Shown: in pieces, positions 33,148-46,533 of the stretch
Layout: each line of letters opens with the position of its first letter
Position numbering within the stretch: position 1 is the stretch's first letter
Origin: Verticillium longisporum
Taxonomy: Eukaryota; Ascomycota; Sordariomycetes; Glomerellales; Plectosphaerellaceae
Length of the DNA stretch: 64,000 nt
Direction: 5' to 3'
Assembly (NCBI GenBank): GCA_019188255.1
Contig: JAETXT010000002.1
Span: forward strand, 3,100,001-3,164,000
Notes under the pieces: model-generated
Seen by the model: only the letters and a program-made list of their open reading frames with translations
The model's database searches: none
What the model was told of the DNA's origin: nothing
Position numbers and translations under genes: made by a program

Positions 33148-34515
33148 ATGGTTATGGCAACTGTCGCTCTTGAGCAATATGCCCTGCCTACCATCAATTA
33201 TGATCGTAGCTACCACACAATCCTGAAGACGAAGCAGCAATACGCTGATCACGCCCCCGCCAACAATGCCGTGATCACGCCCAAGCAGCTCATCGGCGAG
33301 GCTCTCCGCCGCCGTGTCGAGAGCATCGACACGGAGTCCTGCGGAGCCGGCGAAGAGGACACCTTCTTCGTTGCCGACCTCGGCGAGGTTTACCGCCAGC
33401 ACATGCGTTGGAAGCTCAACTTGCCTCGCGTCAAGCCCTTCTATGCCGTCAAGTGCAACCCCGACCCCCGCGTCATCGAGCTTCTGGCTGCCCTCGGCAC
33501 GGGCTTTGACTGCGCCTCCAAGTGGGAGATCGACCAGATCCTCAACATGGGCCTCACCCCCGAGCGCATCATTTACGCCCAGCCCTGCAAGACCAACTCG
33601 TACCTCCGCTACGTCAAGACCCAGGGCGTCAAGCAGATGACCTTTGACAATGCCGATGAGCTCTACAAAATTGCAAAGCTCTACCCTGGCGCCGAGCTCT
33701 TCCTCCGCATCATGACCGACGACGAGTCCAGCCTGTGCCGCTTCAGCATGAAGTTCGGCGCTTCCAAGGAGATCGCGGGAGAGCTCCTCGCTCTCGCCAA
33801 GGACCTGGGTCTCAACGTTGTCGGCGTCAGCTTCCACGTTGGCTCCGGTGCCTCTGATCCCATGGCCTTCTACAAGGCTGTCCACGACTCGGACCTCGTG
33901 TTCGAGCAGGGTCGCGCCTTCGGCTTCAACATGAAGGCGCTCGACATTGGCTGCGGCTTCTGCGTCGACAGATTCGAAGACATGGCGGCCGTCCTTCGTG
34001 GCGCTCTCGACGAGTACTTCCCTCCCAGCAGCAACGTCAACATCATGGCGGAGCCTGGTCGCTACTACGTGTCTTCAGCCTTCACCATTGCCTGCAACGT
34101 CATTGCCCGTCGCACCGTCGATGGTCCTACGCCTGCCGACGACAAGAGCTACATGATCTATGTCAATGATGGTCTCTACGGAAACTTCTCTTCCATCATG
34201 TTCGACCACCAGCACCCCGTCGCCAAGGTCCTTCGCACCAGCGCGCGTACTCTCTTCGATCACCCCGCCGCCAACGCCTGCCCCGAAGGCCAGGGAACCC
34301 GTTACTCTGTCTGGGGCCCCACCTGCGACGGCATCGATCGCATCACCGAGAGCATCTCCTTCGAACACGAACTCGATGTTGGCGACTGGCTCTACTTTGA
34401 GGACATGGGCGCCTACACCAAGTGCTCTGCCACCAAGTTCAACGGCTTCTCCGACGACCACGACGTTATTTACGTCTGTAGCGAGCCGGGCGCCCGTGCT
34501 CTGCTTGGCCTTTGA
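33148..34515 (+). CDS. Ornithine decarboxylase
   Basis: PLP enzyme that makes putrescine from ornithine, the first step of polyamine synthesis. An intronless frame of 455 residues, normal length. Motifs: the PLP lysine in FYAVKCNPDP, HVGSGASDP, the PLP-phosphate loop region ALDIGCGF, EPGRYYV, and the active-site cysteine in GPTCDGID. A second ATG two codons later (33154) is an equally good start. One oddity: the Gly-rich PLP loop is usually GGGF, but here the middle Gly is Cys (GCGF), a one-base change. The long upstream region with a possible leader intron fits the translational control by polyamines known for fungal ODC genes, but no specific element can be proven from sequence. Confidence 0.95.
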   Translation: MVMATVALEQYALPTINYDRSYHTILKTKQQYADHAPANNAVITPKQLIGEALRRRVESIDTESCGAGEEDTFFVADLGEVYRQHMRWKLNLPRVKPFYAVKCNPDPRVIELLAALGTGFDCASKWEIDQILNMGLTPERIIYAQPCKTNSYLRYVKTQGVKQMTFDNADELYKIAKLYPGAELFLRIMTDDESSLCRFSMKFGASKEIAGELLALAKDLGLNVVGVSFHVGSGASDPMAFYKAVHDSDLVFEQGRAFGFNMKALDIGCGFCVDRFEDMAAVLRGALDEYFPPSSNVNIMAEPGRYYVSSAFTIACNVIARRTVDGPTPADDKSYMIYVNDGLYGNFSSIMFDHQHPVAKVLRTSARTLFDHPAANACPEGQGTRYSVWGPTCDGIDRITESISFEHELDVGDWLYFEDMGAYTKCSATKFNGFSDDHDVIYVCSEPGARALLGL

Positions 34516-35293
34516 AGTGCCGCTTAGCGCCGCGTGTTGTCCCTGGAAGAGGGATCTTTCCTTGATTGCGTCTGCTCGCGTTGAAAACATGGTATCCTCA
34601 AAAGAAAAAAGAAGAACGGATTGAGAGAGCAAAGGCCCACAGTGCTACCGTACAATTAGACTCATTTTCGTTTATCTCTCCCCAGCTGATGCGCTGGGGT
34701 TATCATTCTTCTAGACCTGTTGAAGAACAGAATACAAACTTATCGGGCCAATTGATAGTTTTCCCTGATGCTTGACCTTGTGTACCTGCCTGTCTACGTG
34801 GCGGACCTTCTCTGCGGCATGATTGGCCGCAGGTGTAGTTGATCCTAGTTACGAGATTGTTGTCTGGTAGTTGCTTGCCAGATCGGCGCCAATGAGAAAG
34901 CCAAACGCTCACATCACCATCTGTCAGGCGAAAACCACACGCTAACATCCGCGGCGAGCAGTATGAACATGGAGCACACGCCTGAAATTTCTATTCATCA
35001 TCTGGTCGATATGCTTCATCTCTGGACGCTGGCTGGCTCCCCAGCCAACCGCGTACCTAGTCTCCATGTGACAGTGACCAAGCCGTTGCGTCACCGTCTC
35101 TATTGTGCAACGCCTCCCCTTTCCTTACCCTCGAGCGTGTTGCGGCCCGTGTCTGCGCCCCGTGTCGCTTTTTCAAAGCACAATGAAGATCCGACCCTCC
35201 CAGTCCCAGTCCCATGTCGTGCCGCCGTTTTCTTTCCCGCCTCCCCCTACCGACTGTTGAGTCATTTGTCAAGTTGACAAGGCTCCCTCTCCT
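34516..35293. other. Convergent intergenic region
   Basis: Between the ODC stop and the 3' end of the inositol 5-phosphatase gene. 3' untranslated regions only; no gene seen. Confidence 0.5.
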
Positions 35294-38200
35294 CTATGCT
35301 CGCGTCCTACTGGGACTCCGGTCCCTTCGAGGTTTCGCCAGAGACTTGGCTGTGGCTGTGTCGTACCCGATTACGTGCATGAGGTATGCCATCCTGTGGT
35401 CAATTAGCATGATGCGCATCGTCTCAGTGGCCAAACACAAGAGAAACTCACTTTTCGTTGTTATCCTCCCTCGCCCGGAGGTCTTCGAAACGAACCTGAC
35501 AGTCCATCCATGCAACGGCCCGATCCCTGGGATCGATCCGCTTTACGGTGAATCTGAACCGTCCTGTCACAGGCCGATGATCTGATACGCGAACCTCGTG
35601 ACGCACGTAGTCAAGCTGCTTGATGCGCCCTCGGCCACGGTACAGCAATCGGTCGCACCAAGCAGGTGAACGGCGCTTCTCGCTCGTGTCGTAATCGTCC
35701 GTGCCGACATCATACTTGTACGTTGGGGCAAATTTGATCGGCAACTCCTCGAAAGCTCGGAGACGGAAACCAGGGTTACGCCGCCTGGCTACGAGAAGCT
35801 GGTCTCGTTCCAGTAGCTTGGCCAAGTTGTTCTGCTTGACTGCCATCACGACCGTGTCCCGTGACATGGTGTCGATGCGATAGTTGAGATCCCCGTTCAA
35901 CACACACAGTTCATGGTCCAGGATCAAGGTTCCGTCGCCGCCGCCGGTGTAACTGTCGATGCGTTTGTTGGGATCCCGTTCAGCTGGTAGAAGCGGTGTC
36001 TCCAGGATGGCAGCGATGTCATTGTGCCGGCTGTTCGCCTGCGATTGACCGGCAGCTAAATGGCAGTTGATGAAGCACATGGAAGTATCATCAACAAGGA
36101 AGCGAACGACAATGGCGCCCTTGTTCCCATGTAGGCCTCCCATGCCACGCTTGACCTCGGAGGCACTCAAGTTGCGGATCCGATCTCGAAGTGAGGATTT
36201 CACAAAAATGCAAGTGAAGAGGCCGACGAGCGTGGCTGTGTGAAGCAAGTGATACAGGTCATGCCGAGGCATGTGATCGTCAAGGCTCTTCATCAGGAAA
36301 TCACGCCAGTCTCGGTACTGGTGGCTCATTCGCTCCTGGTCTGATCCTTCCTTCTTCTTGGACTTAAAGAACCGCTCTGCTCTGTGTTAGATGATGGTTG
36401 ACTCAAGGAAGTCAGAATACACTTACTGGCGGTAGCAGTCTTGTCCTCGAGATCGACAAGTTCTTGGAAACCGAATATCAATATGTCGGGCGAATCGCTC
36501 GACTGAAGCAGATTGCGGATAAAGGTAGCGTCTTGGTTCGCGTAACGAAGACTATGAGGAGTGGATGCACCAGCATTCCAAGTCATAACCAAAGCTTTGA
36601 TGTCTTCAAAGTCGCAGTACTGAGCTTCCTGCGCCTTCATCTCGTCCTCTTGCCAATCTTCCTGTAGCAATCCATCCCATACGCGGATAACGTTGTCGGC
36701 CCCGAGGGAAATAACCTGCAGTCGATCTATCCTGTAGCAACTGGAAGGGTCGGAAACGATTTTGACGACAGGGTTTTCGTGTGCCTGCCACTCCTTTTTG
36801 ATCGTCCATGGGGTTTGGCTGATGTCGTAAACGGATATCTTGCCGTTGTTGAAACCAGCCCAAATGTAATCACCGACGCCTGTCAACGAGTTGATCTTGT
36901 ACCCGCTGATACTCAGTACCGCAAGGCAAGAAAAGTCCTTGGTGTTATAGATGCTGACTTTGCCGTCGATGTGTCCGAAGAAAGCTCTTGTCGGGTGTGT
37001 CCGCATCAGCGTCCCGGAAGTGACCTCCCCAGCACTGTCTTGCACGAGTGGCCGAATCAGAACTTGAAGTTGTGTTTCGCCCTCGAGAGTAGGTGCAAAG
37101 ATCCGGATCTCCTTGCCCGTTGCATGCCATAGAAGATCACCTACAACCATAGAGAACGCGTGAGTCCTGGGAAGTCGATAGGTCTGGTGCGGGTTCCCAT
37201 TGAGATTCGGCGTGTGATCCTCATCCGGACCCCAAATAGCAAGCGTGCCGCTCTCATCCAGTGTCCACAGCTCGTTGTAATGTCGATAAATTTTGATAAC
37301 CTCATGTCGTGCATGGGCTGTAGCCTTTTTGGCCACGATAGTTTGTGTGGCAATGTCAGCTTCCATGACCTCTCCCATGTTTGTTCCTATCCACAACCGT
37401 TGACCTTCTTCGTCAACATTGGAGCCGGGTTTGAACGCGATGGATGTAGCTTTGACGCCTTCGCCATGTGCAAAACTCATGAGGAGCTCGCCGTCGCGAA
37501 GACTCCAGACTCGGGTGAGCAGGCCTGTAGTACAAACAAGATCTCCGCAGACATCGAACACACGTGTGTCATACTTGGTAGGTACCTCGTGCACACCTTG
37601 CTTGACCGAGGGGCTCTTCGATTCGTATTAGAGGGATCGGGGTAGGTGGAGCCTTGGTTGACGCCGTCTGCTTTCGTAATAGGCGGCTGAGCAGCGGGAT
37701 TGGAGGTAGAAGGAAGGGCAGACGATGCTTGTGCAGGAGCAGAAGTGCGAATAGAACGCACGTCAGGCGGAGCGCTCCTGTCAAGGGACCTGTCAACAAC
37801 GGTATTTGATCGTCCAGGTACCCGAGTTGGGGGCGGAAGGACGCCCGTAGTTGGCGTAGAGACTATACGCTTCGGAGGCGTTGCTGCTTCCTGCGTAGGA
37901 ACCATAGCGGAGCCCTGCCGCGCTGGCCGGGGTGGAGGCATCATCGTCATGGAGGTCAAGGGCGCAGGTCGAGGCGGTGGCTCGATCTGTGATAATGGCC
38001 GTGTCGGAAGCGCTGGTTTTGGTTCATTGATATGCGGAGAAGCCATCTGTTCCCTCATGCCCAGATCATTGTCGCGTTGACGCTTAGTCACGAGCAAATG
38101 GTGTAGAGGAGGTGGCTCGAACGCTAGATCTAGCTTTCTGGGTCGTAATACATCTGTCTGCGCAACATGGGGTCTTGGCCTTGAAGGTAATGGAGGTGTG

Positions 38201-39024
38201 TCCCCGCCAGGACTTCCCGGGCTGCTGGGCGGACTATTAAACGGAGAAGTCTCTTGCGGCTGTCGTCTCGGTTCTGGCAATCGTATCGGATCTGCGAAAA
38301 CTGATGTCCGCCGTTGTGCTGGAATCAGGGGCTTCTCGTTTCGGCTGATCGGCGGTGGGGGCTTTTCCCTACGCATCTCCCCGGACCTCCTGGGCGGAGG
38401 CGGCGATGGTGGTTGCGAAGCAGTGAGCATAGGCGACTTCCGAGGCTCGAGTGTGGGCGTAGAGGTGCGGCTTGGTATTTTGAAGGAACGCGAGGGTACG
38501 GACGGAGTCGTAGGAGTCACGATATAGTCGGGGTTCAGGAGACTTGGCGCATCATCCCGAGCAAACTGGGCGATCATGTGTTTCGGGGAGAATGAGGAGG
38601 CTCGATCATGACGGACGGGGCCGTGGTCGTTGGCTTTGGACTCAGTGGAGGCGGTGGCCCAAGTGAACGCGTGGAGGCGCGGAGGCCAAGCTCATGTTGA
38701 GGGAGGGGAGATGTGTTGCAGATATACTGCCGCGATCGGCTCGTGGTTTTGGCGGCGGCCGCGGCGCGGGCGCATGATGCGTGTTCTCTTGTACTGTCTT
38801 GACCTCGCGCAACCGCTCTGGTTTGGGCGCCGGAGAGACTGCTCGAGGGGGCGAGGGGCCGACGCCTGGTTCGGGGGGATGGGTCATCTGCAGGTTTTCG
38901 AACTTGGCTCGTAGCGACGACACGGGCTTCTGCGATGCTATTAGCGCATGGACAAGCACATCAGCACGTAGCTGGGACTCACAAGCGACGAGCCGTCAGG
39001 CCCGTTCTCCTCTGGGGGCGCCAT
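35294..39024 (-). CDS. WD40/inositol polyphosphate 5-phosphatase, three frameshifts
   Basis: Predicted to remove the 5-phosphate from phosphoinositides at membranes. Layout: a long proline-rich N-terminus (PPPPRRSGEMRREKPPPPIS), a WD40-type propeller (DTRVFDVCGDLVCTTG, VWSLRDGELLMSF, VIRVWDGLL), then the IPPc domain with TWNAG, FGFQELVDLED, NCHLAAGQ, LNGDLNYRI, APTYKYD, SPAWCDRLLYRG and SDHRPV. Exon 1 is 38983-39024. Introns lie at 38930-38982, 36377-36426 and 35394-35451. The last one, with a CTAAT branch, joins ...REDNNEK to a final exon ending at 35294 (MAYLMHVIGYDTATAKSLA), a UBA-like tail. Three one-base losses in C runs (gene strand) break the frame near 38672, 38585-38588 and 37610-37613. 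Once allowed for, all phases close at about 1,190 residues. Confidence 0.9.
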
Positions 39025-40270
39025 GTTGTGTCTACGAAAGCGGGGGATCAAGTAGGCAGCGGGGTTTCAAATCGAGAACACCCATAATACCCAGGGTCGG
39101 ACACTGGCGCTGAGAGCTCAAGGTACGCGAAGTGAGCCACCAGAGCAACGGTGGAGTCCACCGGCAGAATGGCGTCCCTGACTGGATGTTACTTGGGAGG
39201 ACGAGACTGATTGTATTTGGAAAGTCGATGAGGTTGAATAGGGCCGCACTGGAGGGTCGATCATAATGATATCTCTAGGTTTAGAGTTGAAGCTTGCGGG
39301 GGGGCAGAGGCTGCTCGGAGGACATGGCTTGTTCCTGGGAGAGAGCTGATGGTCGGGTGTGGTCTGTGGATTTTGCGAGTCTACTGTGATGGTAATTTCG
39401 TATCGCTTGGTGTTTGAGTGGGCATTTGCCTGTTGAGGACAGTCGGCATTGAAAGTGAGATCGGCGGGCTGTGGCAGTGTTGGATGTTCCAGTTGCTGTC
39501 AAAGTCTCGTGTCCTGGCGACGCCTGAACAGCCGCCTCGCCTGTCGTAAGCTGTTTCCCGCTCGGCAGCGTCACTGGGCTGGGGGTCCCACATAGCGCTG
39601 GGCCGAACTGGGCAAAGCCGTTTGGTGTGCCTGGCAAAAAAAAAGTACCAAGGTACCTAGGTGCCGTGGGTACCACCTGATGGCACATCGACCCTGGCTG
39701 GGCAGGAGCCCAGGAGCCATTGGTAGAAAAGCCCGCGGCCAGGAAGGAGCAGGGCACCTCAGCTCGAGCCCCGCCTGGCGCGGGGCTGGTGAGTTGGTTT
39801 CGTAGCGTGTGCGTTGTGCCTTAGGTGGTACTTGTAGGTAGCAAGGGTACCTAGGTAGGTGCTGCTGCGGCCACAGGGCCTCAGCCCGCTACAGAACTGC
39901 GTCACCTCACCCTGGAACCCCCCTGTAAATCGCCAACGTCGCGTGCATTCGCCCACCAAGGCCCCGTCACCAGTCAGGCAGGACTACCACCTAGGTAGGT
40001 ACCTTAGGTAGGTAGCGGGCGAAGCCAGCCGGAGCCGGAGGTGGGGTGGGGTCTTCAAGGGAAGCACGCACGGTTCAGGCGGGATCTGAATGGCTGGACC
40101 ATGGGAGAAGTCGTCGATATCACCCCATTAATCCATGTCGCTCGGAACGACTAAACATTTTACGATCGCTCTCCCCGTTTGTCGCCGTCGCTCAATCTTT
40201 TCCTCCTCTACGTACTACTTCGTCTCTTCGCAACCCAGACAAGAACGGCCAATTCGCCCACAAACACAAG
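39025..40270. promoter_or_regulatory. Divergent intergenic region with TACCTAGGT repeats
   Basis: Lies between the divergent 5-phosphatase and DUF4748 genes. No gene is seen; a frame at 39281-39757 has no recognisable domain. Three clusters of AGGTACCTAGG-type words lie at 39651-39662, 39847-39860 and 39990-40013. Confidence 0.5.
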
Positions 40271-40833
40271 ATGAACAACGTAAGACTCTCCCGGCCATGA
40301 CCTCATGTGTTGTAGCATGACTAACCTGAGGATGGTGTAGATCAAATCATTCTGGTACGTGATGCCCGGTGCGCTCAAACCTGTGAGCCTGCCAAACTGA
40401 CCATTCTCGACTCTAGGCTCGGATGGGGCTCCCTTTGTGTTGGTACGGTACCTGAACGGCCTGATCCTCGGACACACAGACTGCTGACACAATGACGACA
40501 GCTGGTGGAGGCGCATACTACTTTGCGAAGAAGGGCATCAACGCCGACCGGATGACCAGGCTTGAGGACCAGCGCAGGAAGAAGCAAATGATCGAGTCGA
40601 TGGAATACTCCGAGAACGTCCCCAGCAGGCCCCTCTCGTCCGCGACAATGGGCGGCACCCCGGCCGCCAGCCCTGCCCGCACCGACACGGCTGGCTCTCC
40701 CAGCCAGGAGGCTGGCGCCGACCCTGCGCCGACGCGCCATGCGCCTACGACGGAGGAACAACGAATTTTTGAGAAGAGCAAGTACGAGAGTGCCGCGCCT
40801 TTCAGGAGTACGAAGGGAGACCGATTTTCCTGA
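40271..40833 (+). CDS. DUF4748 small protein
   Basis: A 126-residue protein made from four exons: 40271-40279 (9 nt), 40341-40354 (14 nt), 40417-40442 (26 nt) and 40502-40833. All phases fit. The spliced N-terminus reads MNNIKSFWLGWGSLCVAGGG, followed by AYYFAKKGINADRMTRLEDQ, which matches the conserved DUF4748 start with one short hydrophobic segment and a charged helix. The rest is Ser/Pro/Ala-rich and ends FRSTKGDRFS. The N-terminus suggests a small membrane-anchored, perhaps mitochondrial, protein; function unknown. The tiny exons make it easy to miss. Confidence 0.88.
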
Positions 40834-41532
40834 GTGCCGACACACACACGGGTGGAAGACATGTCGTGTTTAGAGTGCCCTGCTGCCCTGTGACGAATAT
40901 GGTACCCGGGGCGATTGTACAATTATTAATGCGGATTTGCTCTGTTCTCTTTAGAAACGGCGAGCTAATAGTGGCGCTACGAATTAACGACCCAAGACTC
41001 CCCTCTACATGTTGCCATCCTTCTTCCCTTCTGTGAGGGGATGTAGTCTCGATTTGCCAAGCACGCCTTGTTCTTATCTCACCAACTGTCCAATGGTAGC
41101 GCATGCAGCGATTGTCGCCGACGATGCGGTGTGCACAACGTCAACGTTGCAGGTAACCATGTAACCGTGTGCGGGGGATTGGTCGGCAGCAATGTGAGAT
41201 TGAGCAGCTAGCTCCCGTTGAGCAGTTACACCAAAGACGCTCTTCACCATACTGGACATTCTTCTACTCAGGTCTACACGCAGGCCAACAGAATCACTGT
41301 CAACATGTCCTAAATTCCACGCCTCACCAGCTCCGTCACGCATTGGTAGCGGCTCGAACACTCGTACAATCAGCCACGAAGAGACCACGCTTCCAAGGGC
41401 TACCACATTTTGAGCAAGCTGATTGTAAACTTTTTGCAACTCTTCCCTTCGTATCTGAGACAAACGTACAAGATTTCAAATTTGTGGGAGCTGTCCACCC
41501 CTTTTAGGCGCCTGTTGTACATCCCAACGTAT
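40834..41532. other. Convergent intergenic region
   Basis: Between the DUF4748 and homocitrate synthase stop codons. Open frames at 41074-41507 have no recognisable features. No gene called. Confidence 0.5.
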
Positions 41533-43950
<2,418 letters not shown>

Positions 43951-44414
43951 GATTGTTGATGTTGTCCGGGTTAATCAATCAATTGATAAGTCGGTCGGCA
44001 GGAAATGTCCAGTAGATGTCAGGGCGAGGTTCAGCTGCGTAATCGCCACTAGAGAGTCATCCAAAATAACGTGGATTCGATTCGGATGAAAAGGTTTGGA
44101 TAGGTAGGAAATAGCAAGCAAGCCGAGCTGCTAGTGGGGCGTCTGGGGAAGTTCTTCTCATTCCGATGGCCGGAGCTGTGTGACGCATGTACATGTAAGG
44201 TACGTCAGACGCCCGAGTGGTAATTCGTTGTGATTAGCATCACGTGCATCTGCTCTTTTATGGGTCCAAAGCTCCACTCGCGGATCTCCTCCGACTGTGT
44301 ATGCGCGCCTCACCAGGCCTTAGACTAGCAATTCCAACAAGCAGCCACCTCGCACGACGACCTAGGCGCGAATCCCCAGGACCACGACACGGTCGACATG
44401 CGAATTTCTTGACG
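43951..44414. promoter_or_regulatory. Divergent homocitrate synthase/CID gene promoter region
   Basis: A 464-bp gap between divergent start codons. No discrete operator can be assigned. A TGTACATGTA palindrome lies near 44187. Confidence 0.5.
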
Positions 44415-46217
44415 ATGACGACCCCTCAACTGGCCATTGCGAAGGTCAACTTCAGCGCCGTCCTTTTCCGCAAAGAGCCGACGCCTCTGACCCGCCCCCA
44501 AATCGAGTCGTTCCACACCCTGCTGTCTGATGCCATCACCAAATGCTCCCCTGCCAACGTTCAGGTTTGACTTGCCCTGTCCGCTCATTCGGCCCCCTTT
44601 CGTGCCGATACGCGCTTCTCCCGTCGCCAGCTTCGAGACTAAACCACCACGCTTCTAGAAATGCAAGCGCTGGATCCTCGACCACCTATGCGCATCGCCG
44701 GCACGCGTCGCAGCCCTAGGCAAATATCTTGTAGCCTTGTCGAGCTCCCTGACCGGTGATGCTGCAGTCGGCGTCAGGAGACCATCTGCGAAGCGCAGGC
44801 AGCTGCACATCCTCTATGTCTTGAATGACGCTATCTACCATACAAGCAGCCGGCAGCACAATGCTGGTTTTGCAAAGGAGATTGAGGGCAGCTTGCCCAG
44901 CCTGTTCCGCCAAGCAGCGAGCTTCCAGAACAGTCCAAAGCATATGAGCAAGCTCGGCAACCTGTTGTCACTCTGGGACGAAGAGCGTTACTTCTCACCT
45001 GATCTGATTCAGGACCTGCGGGACATCATGCGAGCAGGCCCGCAAAGCCTCACGGCCGCCCAGACTACGACCGACGACGCAAAAGCCAGCTCTGGCCAGG
45101 CCAGCGGTGCAAGATCCGGGAGAGAGGCACCATACCTTTTGCCCTCGATGCACGGCGACCCTCGGCTGTCGTGGTATGACCTGCCCGCGGCCAACTGGCT
45201 CCCTCACCTGACGCCCAACTCGACGAAGCCCATGCACCCCGACATGATCAAGCCTCTTCAGCTAGCATCCGGCCCCGCCGACAAGGCCCTCGCACAGGCC
45301 GTCAAGGACCTTCTCCAAGATGTGGAGAGCATCTACAGCAAGGAAGCGACGGGCGACGAGGACCAGCTGGTGGACCTGAACGAGATGGGGAGCAGGTCAT
45401 CATCGATGAGATCACGGGGGACATCATTGGCGGCACAACATACTACGGCTGGTCGCCGGGGTTCTGCGAAAAGATGAAGCAGCGAAAGAAGAACGCCAAG
45501 CTGGGTCCCATGAGTCGTGGCCGCGAGCGCTCGCAGGCGTCCAGTCGCTCGAGGAGCCCGTCTCGGGACAGATCAAGTAGTCGCACCAACTCACCGCCAG
45601 CCTTCAGGCGACGAAGACTGTCCCGCGACAGCCCGAGCTCGAGCCGCAGCCGAAGTCGCAGTCGTGGCCAGGACCGTGACACCGCACGACGTAGCCCCGA
45701 GCCAAGAGGACGATATCGGCCTCAGTCTTACAGCAGACCGAGATCTCGAACACCGCCTCGACGGTACATCTCACCATCCTTGACATCGCGAGATCACGAC
45801 CTAGGTCTAAGTCGTAGCCGGGACCGCGACGACCACGCACACTACAACGCGACAGCCAACACGCAACGCGGACGCCCGCCACCCCCTCCGCCGTCCTTCC
45901 CGCCACCATTGTCCTTTCCACCTCCGCCGCCCGGCCCTGGCGGTGGGGAGTTTGCACACTTTGGGCACCAAGCGTCTTGGCCACCGCCGCCTCCGCCTCC
46001 GCCTCACCTGGGCATGGGCGGACCGCCGCCGAACTGGTTCCCCCCCGTACCACCACCTCCAGGGGGGCCGGGGGCCAATTGGCAGCAGCACCAGCAACAA
46101 CCGCCACCGCCGCCGCCACCACCGCTGCACCAGTATAATCAGCTGCAGCAGTCGTACGGGAGAGGGGGCTACAGTAGCCGCGGCAGCCAAGACAGGGGCA
46201 GAGGACGGTGGAGGTAG
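44415..46217 (+). CDS. CID (RPR) domain, RS- and proline-rich RNA-processing protein, one frameshift
   Basis: Exon 1 is 44415-44564, a 95-nt intron follows at 44565-44659, and exon 2 runs to 46217. The N-terminal 200 residues form a CID, a domain that binds the RNA polymerase II tail (KCKRWILDHLCASPARVAALGKYL, RRQLHILYVLNDAIYH). The protein then passes through PYLLPSMHGDPRLSWYDLPA, EQVIIDEITGDIIGGTTYYG and FCEKMKQRKKNAKLGPMSRGR to an Arg/Ser domain (RSRSPSRDRSSSR) and a polyproline tail. The layout resembles CHERP-like splicing factors. One base is missing in the G4 run 45387-45390: EMG must continue EQVIIDE, not SRSSSMR. The first ATG in the same open frame (44244) is upstream and less likely. 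Confidence 0.88.
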
Positions 46218-46533
46218 CGCTTGTCAAGGATGCGTGTCACAGCGTTCGAGCAGTTCAGACAGTTTTTTTGAAATGAAATGCAGTCTCAGCGCTAATAATT
46301 CTGAAGCCCAAACCGAGCGACGTTATTCTTGTTCTGCACACTTGGCCTAACCACCCATCCTGTAACTTTCAGATACCGAAAGCTGGGCATCGTGCCAGCG
46401 GAACGTATACTTGACATGCCCCTGTTCCATGTCTACGGTCTACTGTGTGGCCTCATGGATCCCTTCCTTTTTTGACATCCATCGTTGTCCGGGCCAAAGT
46501 CTCTGCCGGCGAGTTATGCAATGAATTCGCCGC
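46218..46533. other. Short convergent gap
   Basis: 3' untranslated regions of the CID and PP2A B56 genes. Nothing else seen. Confidence 0.5.
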
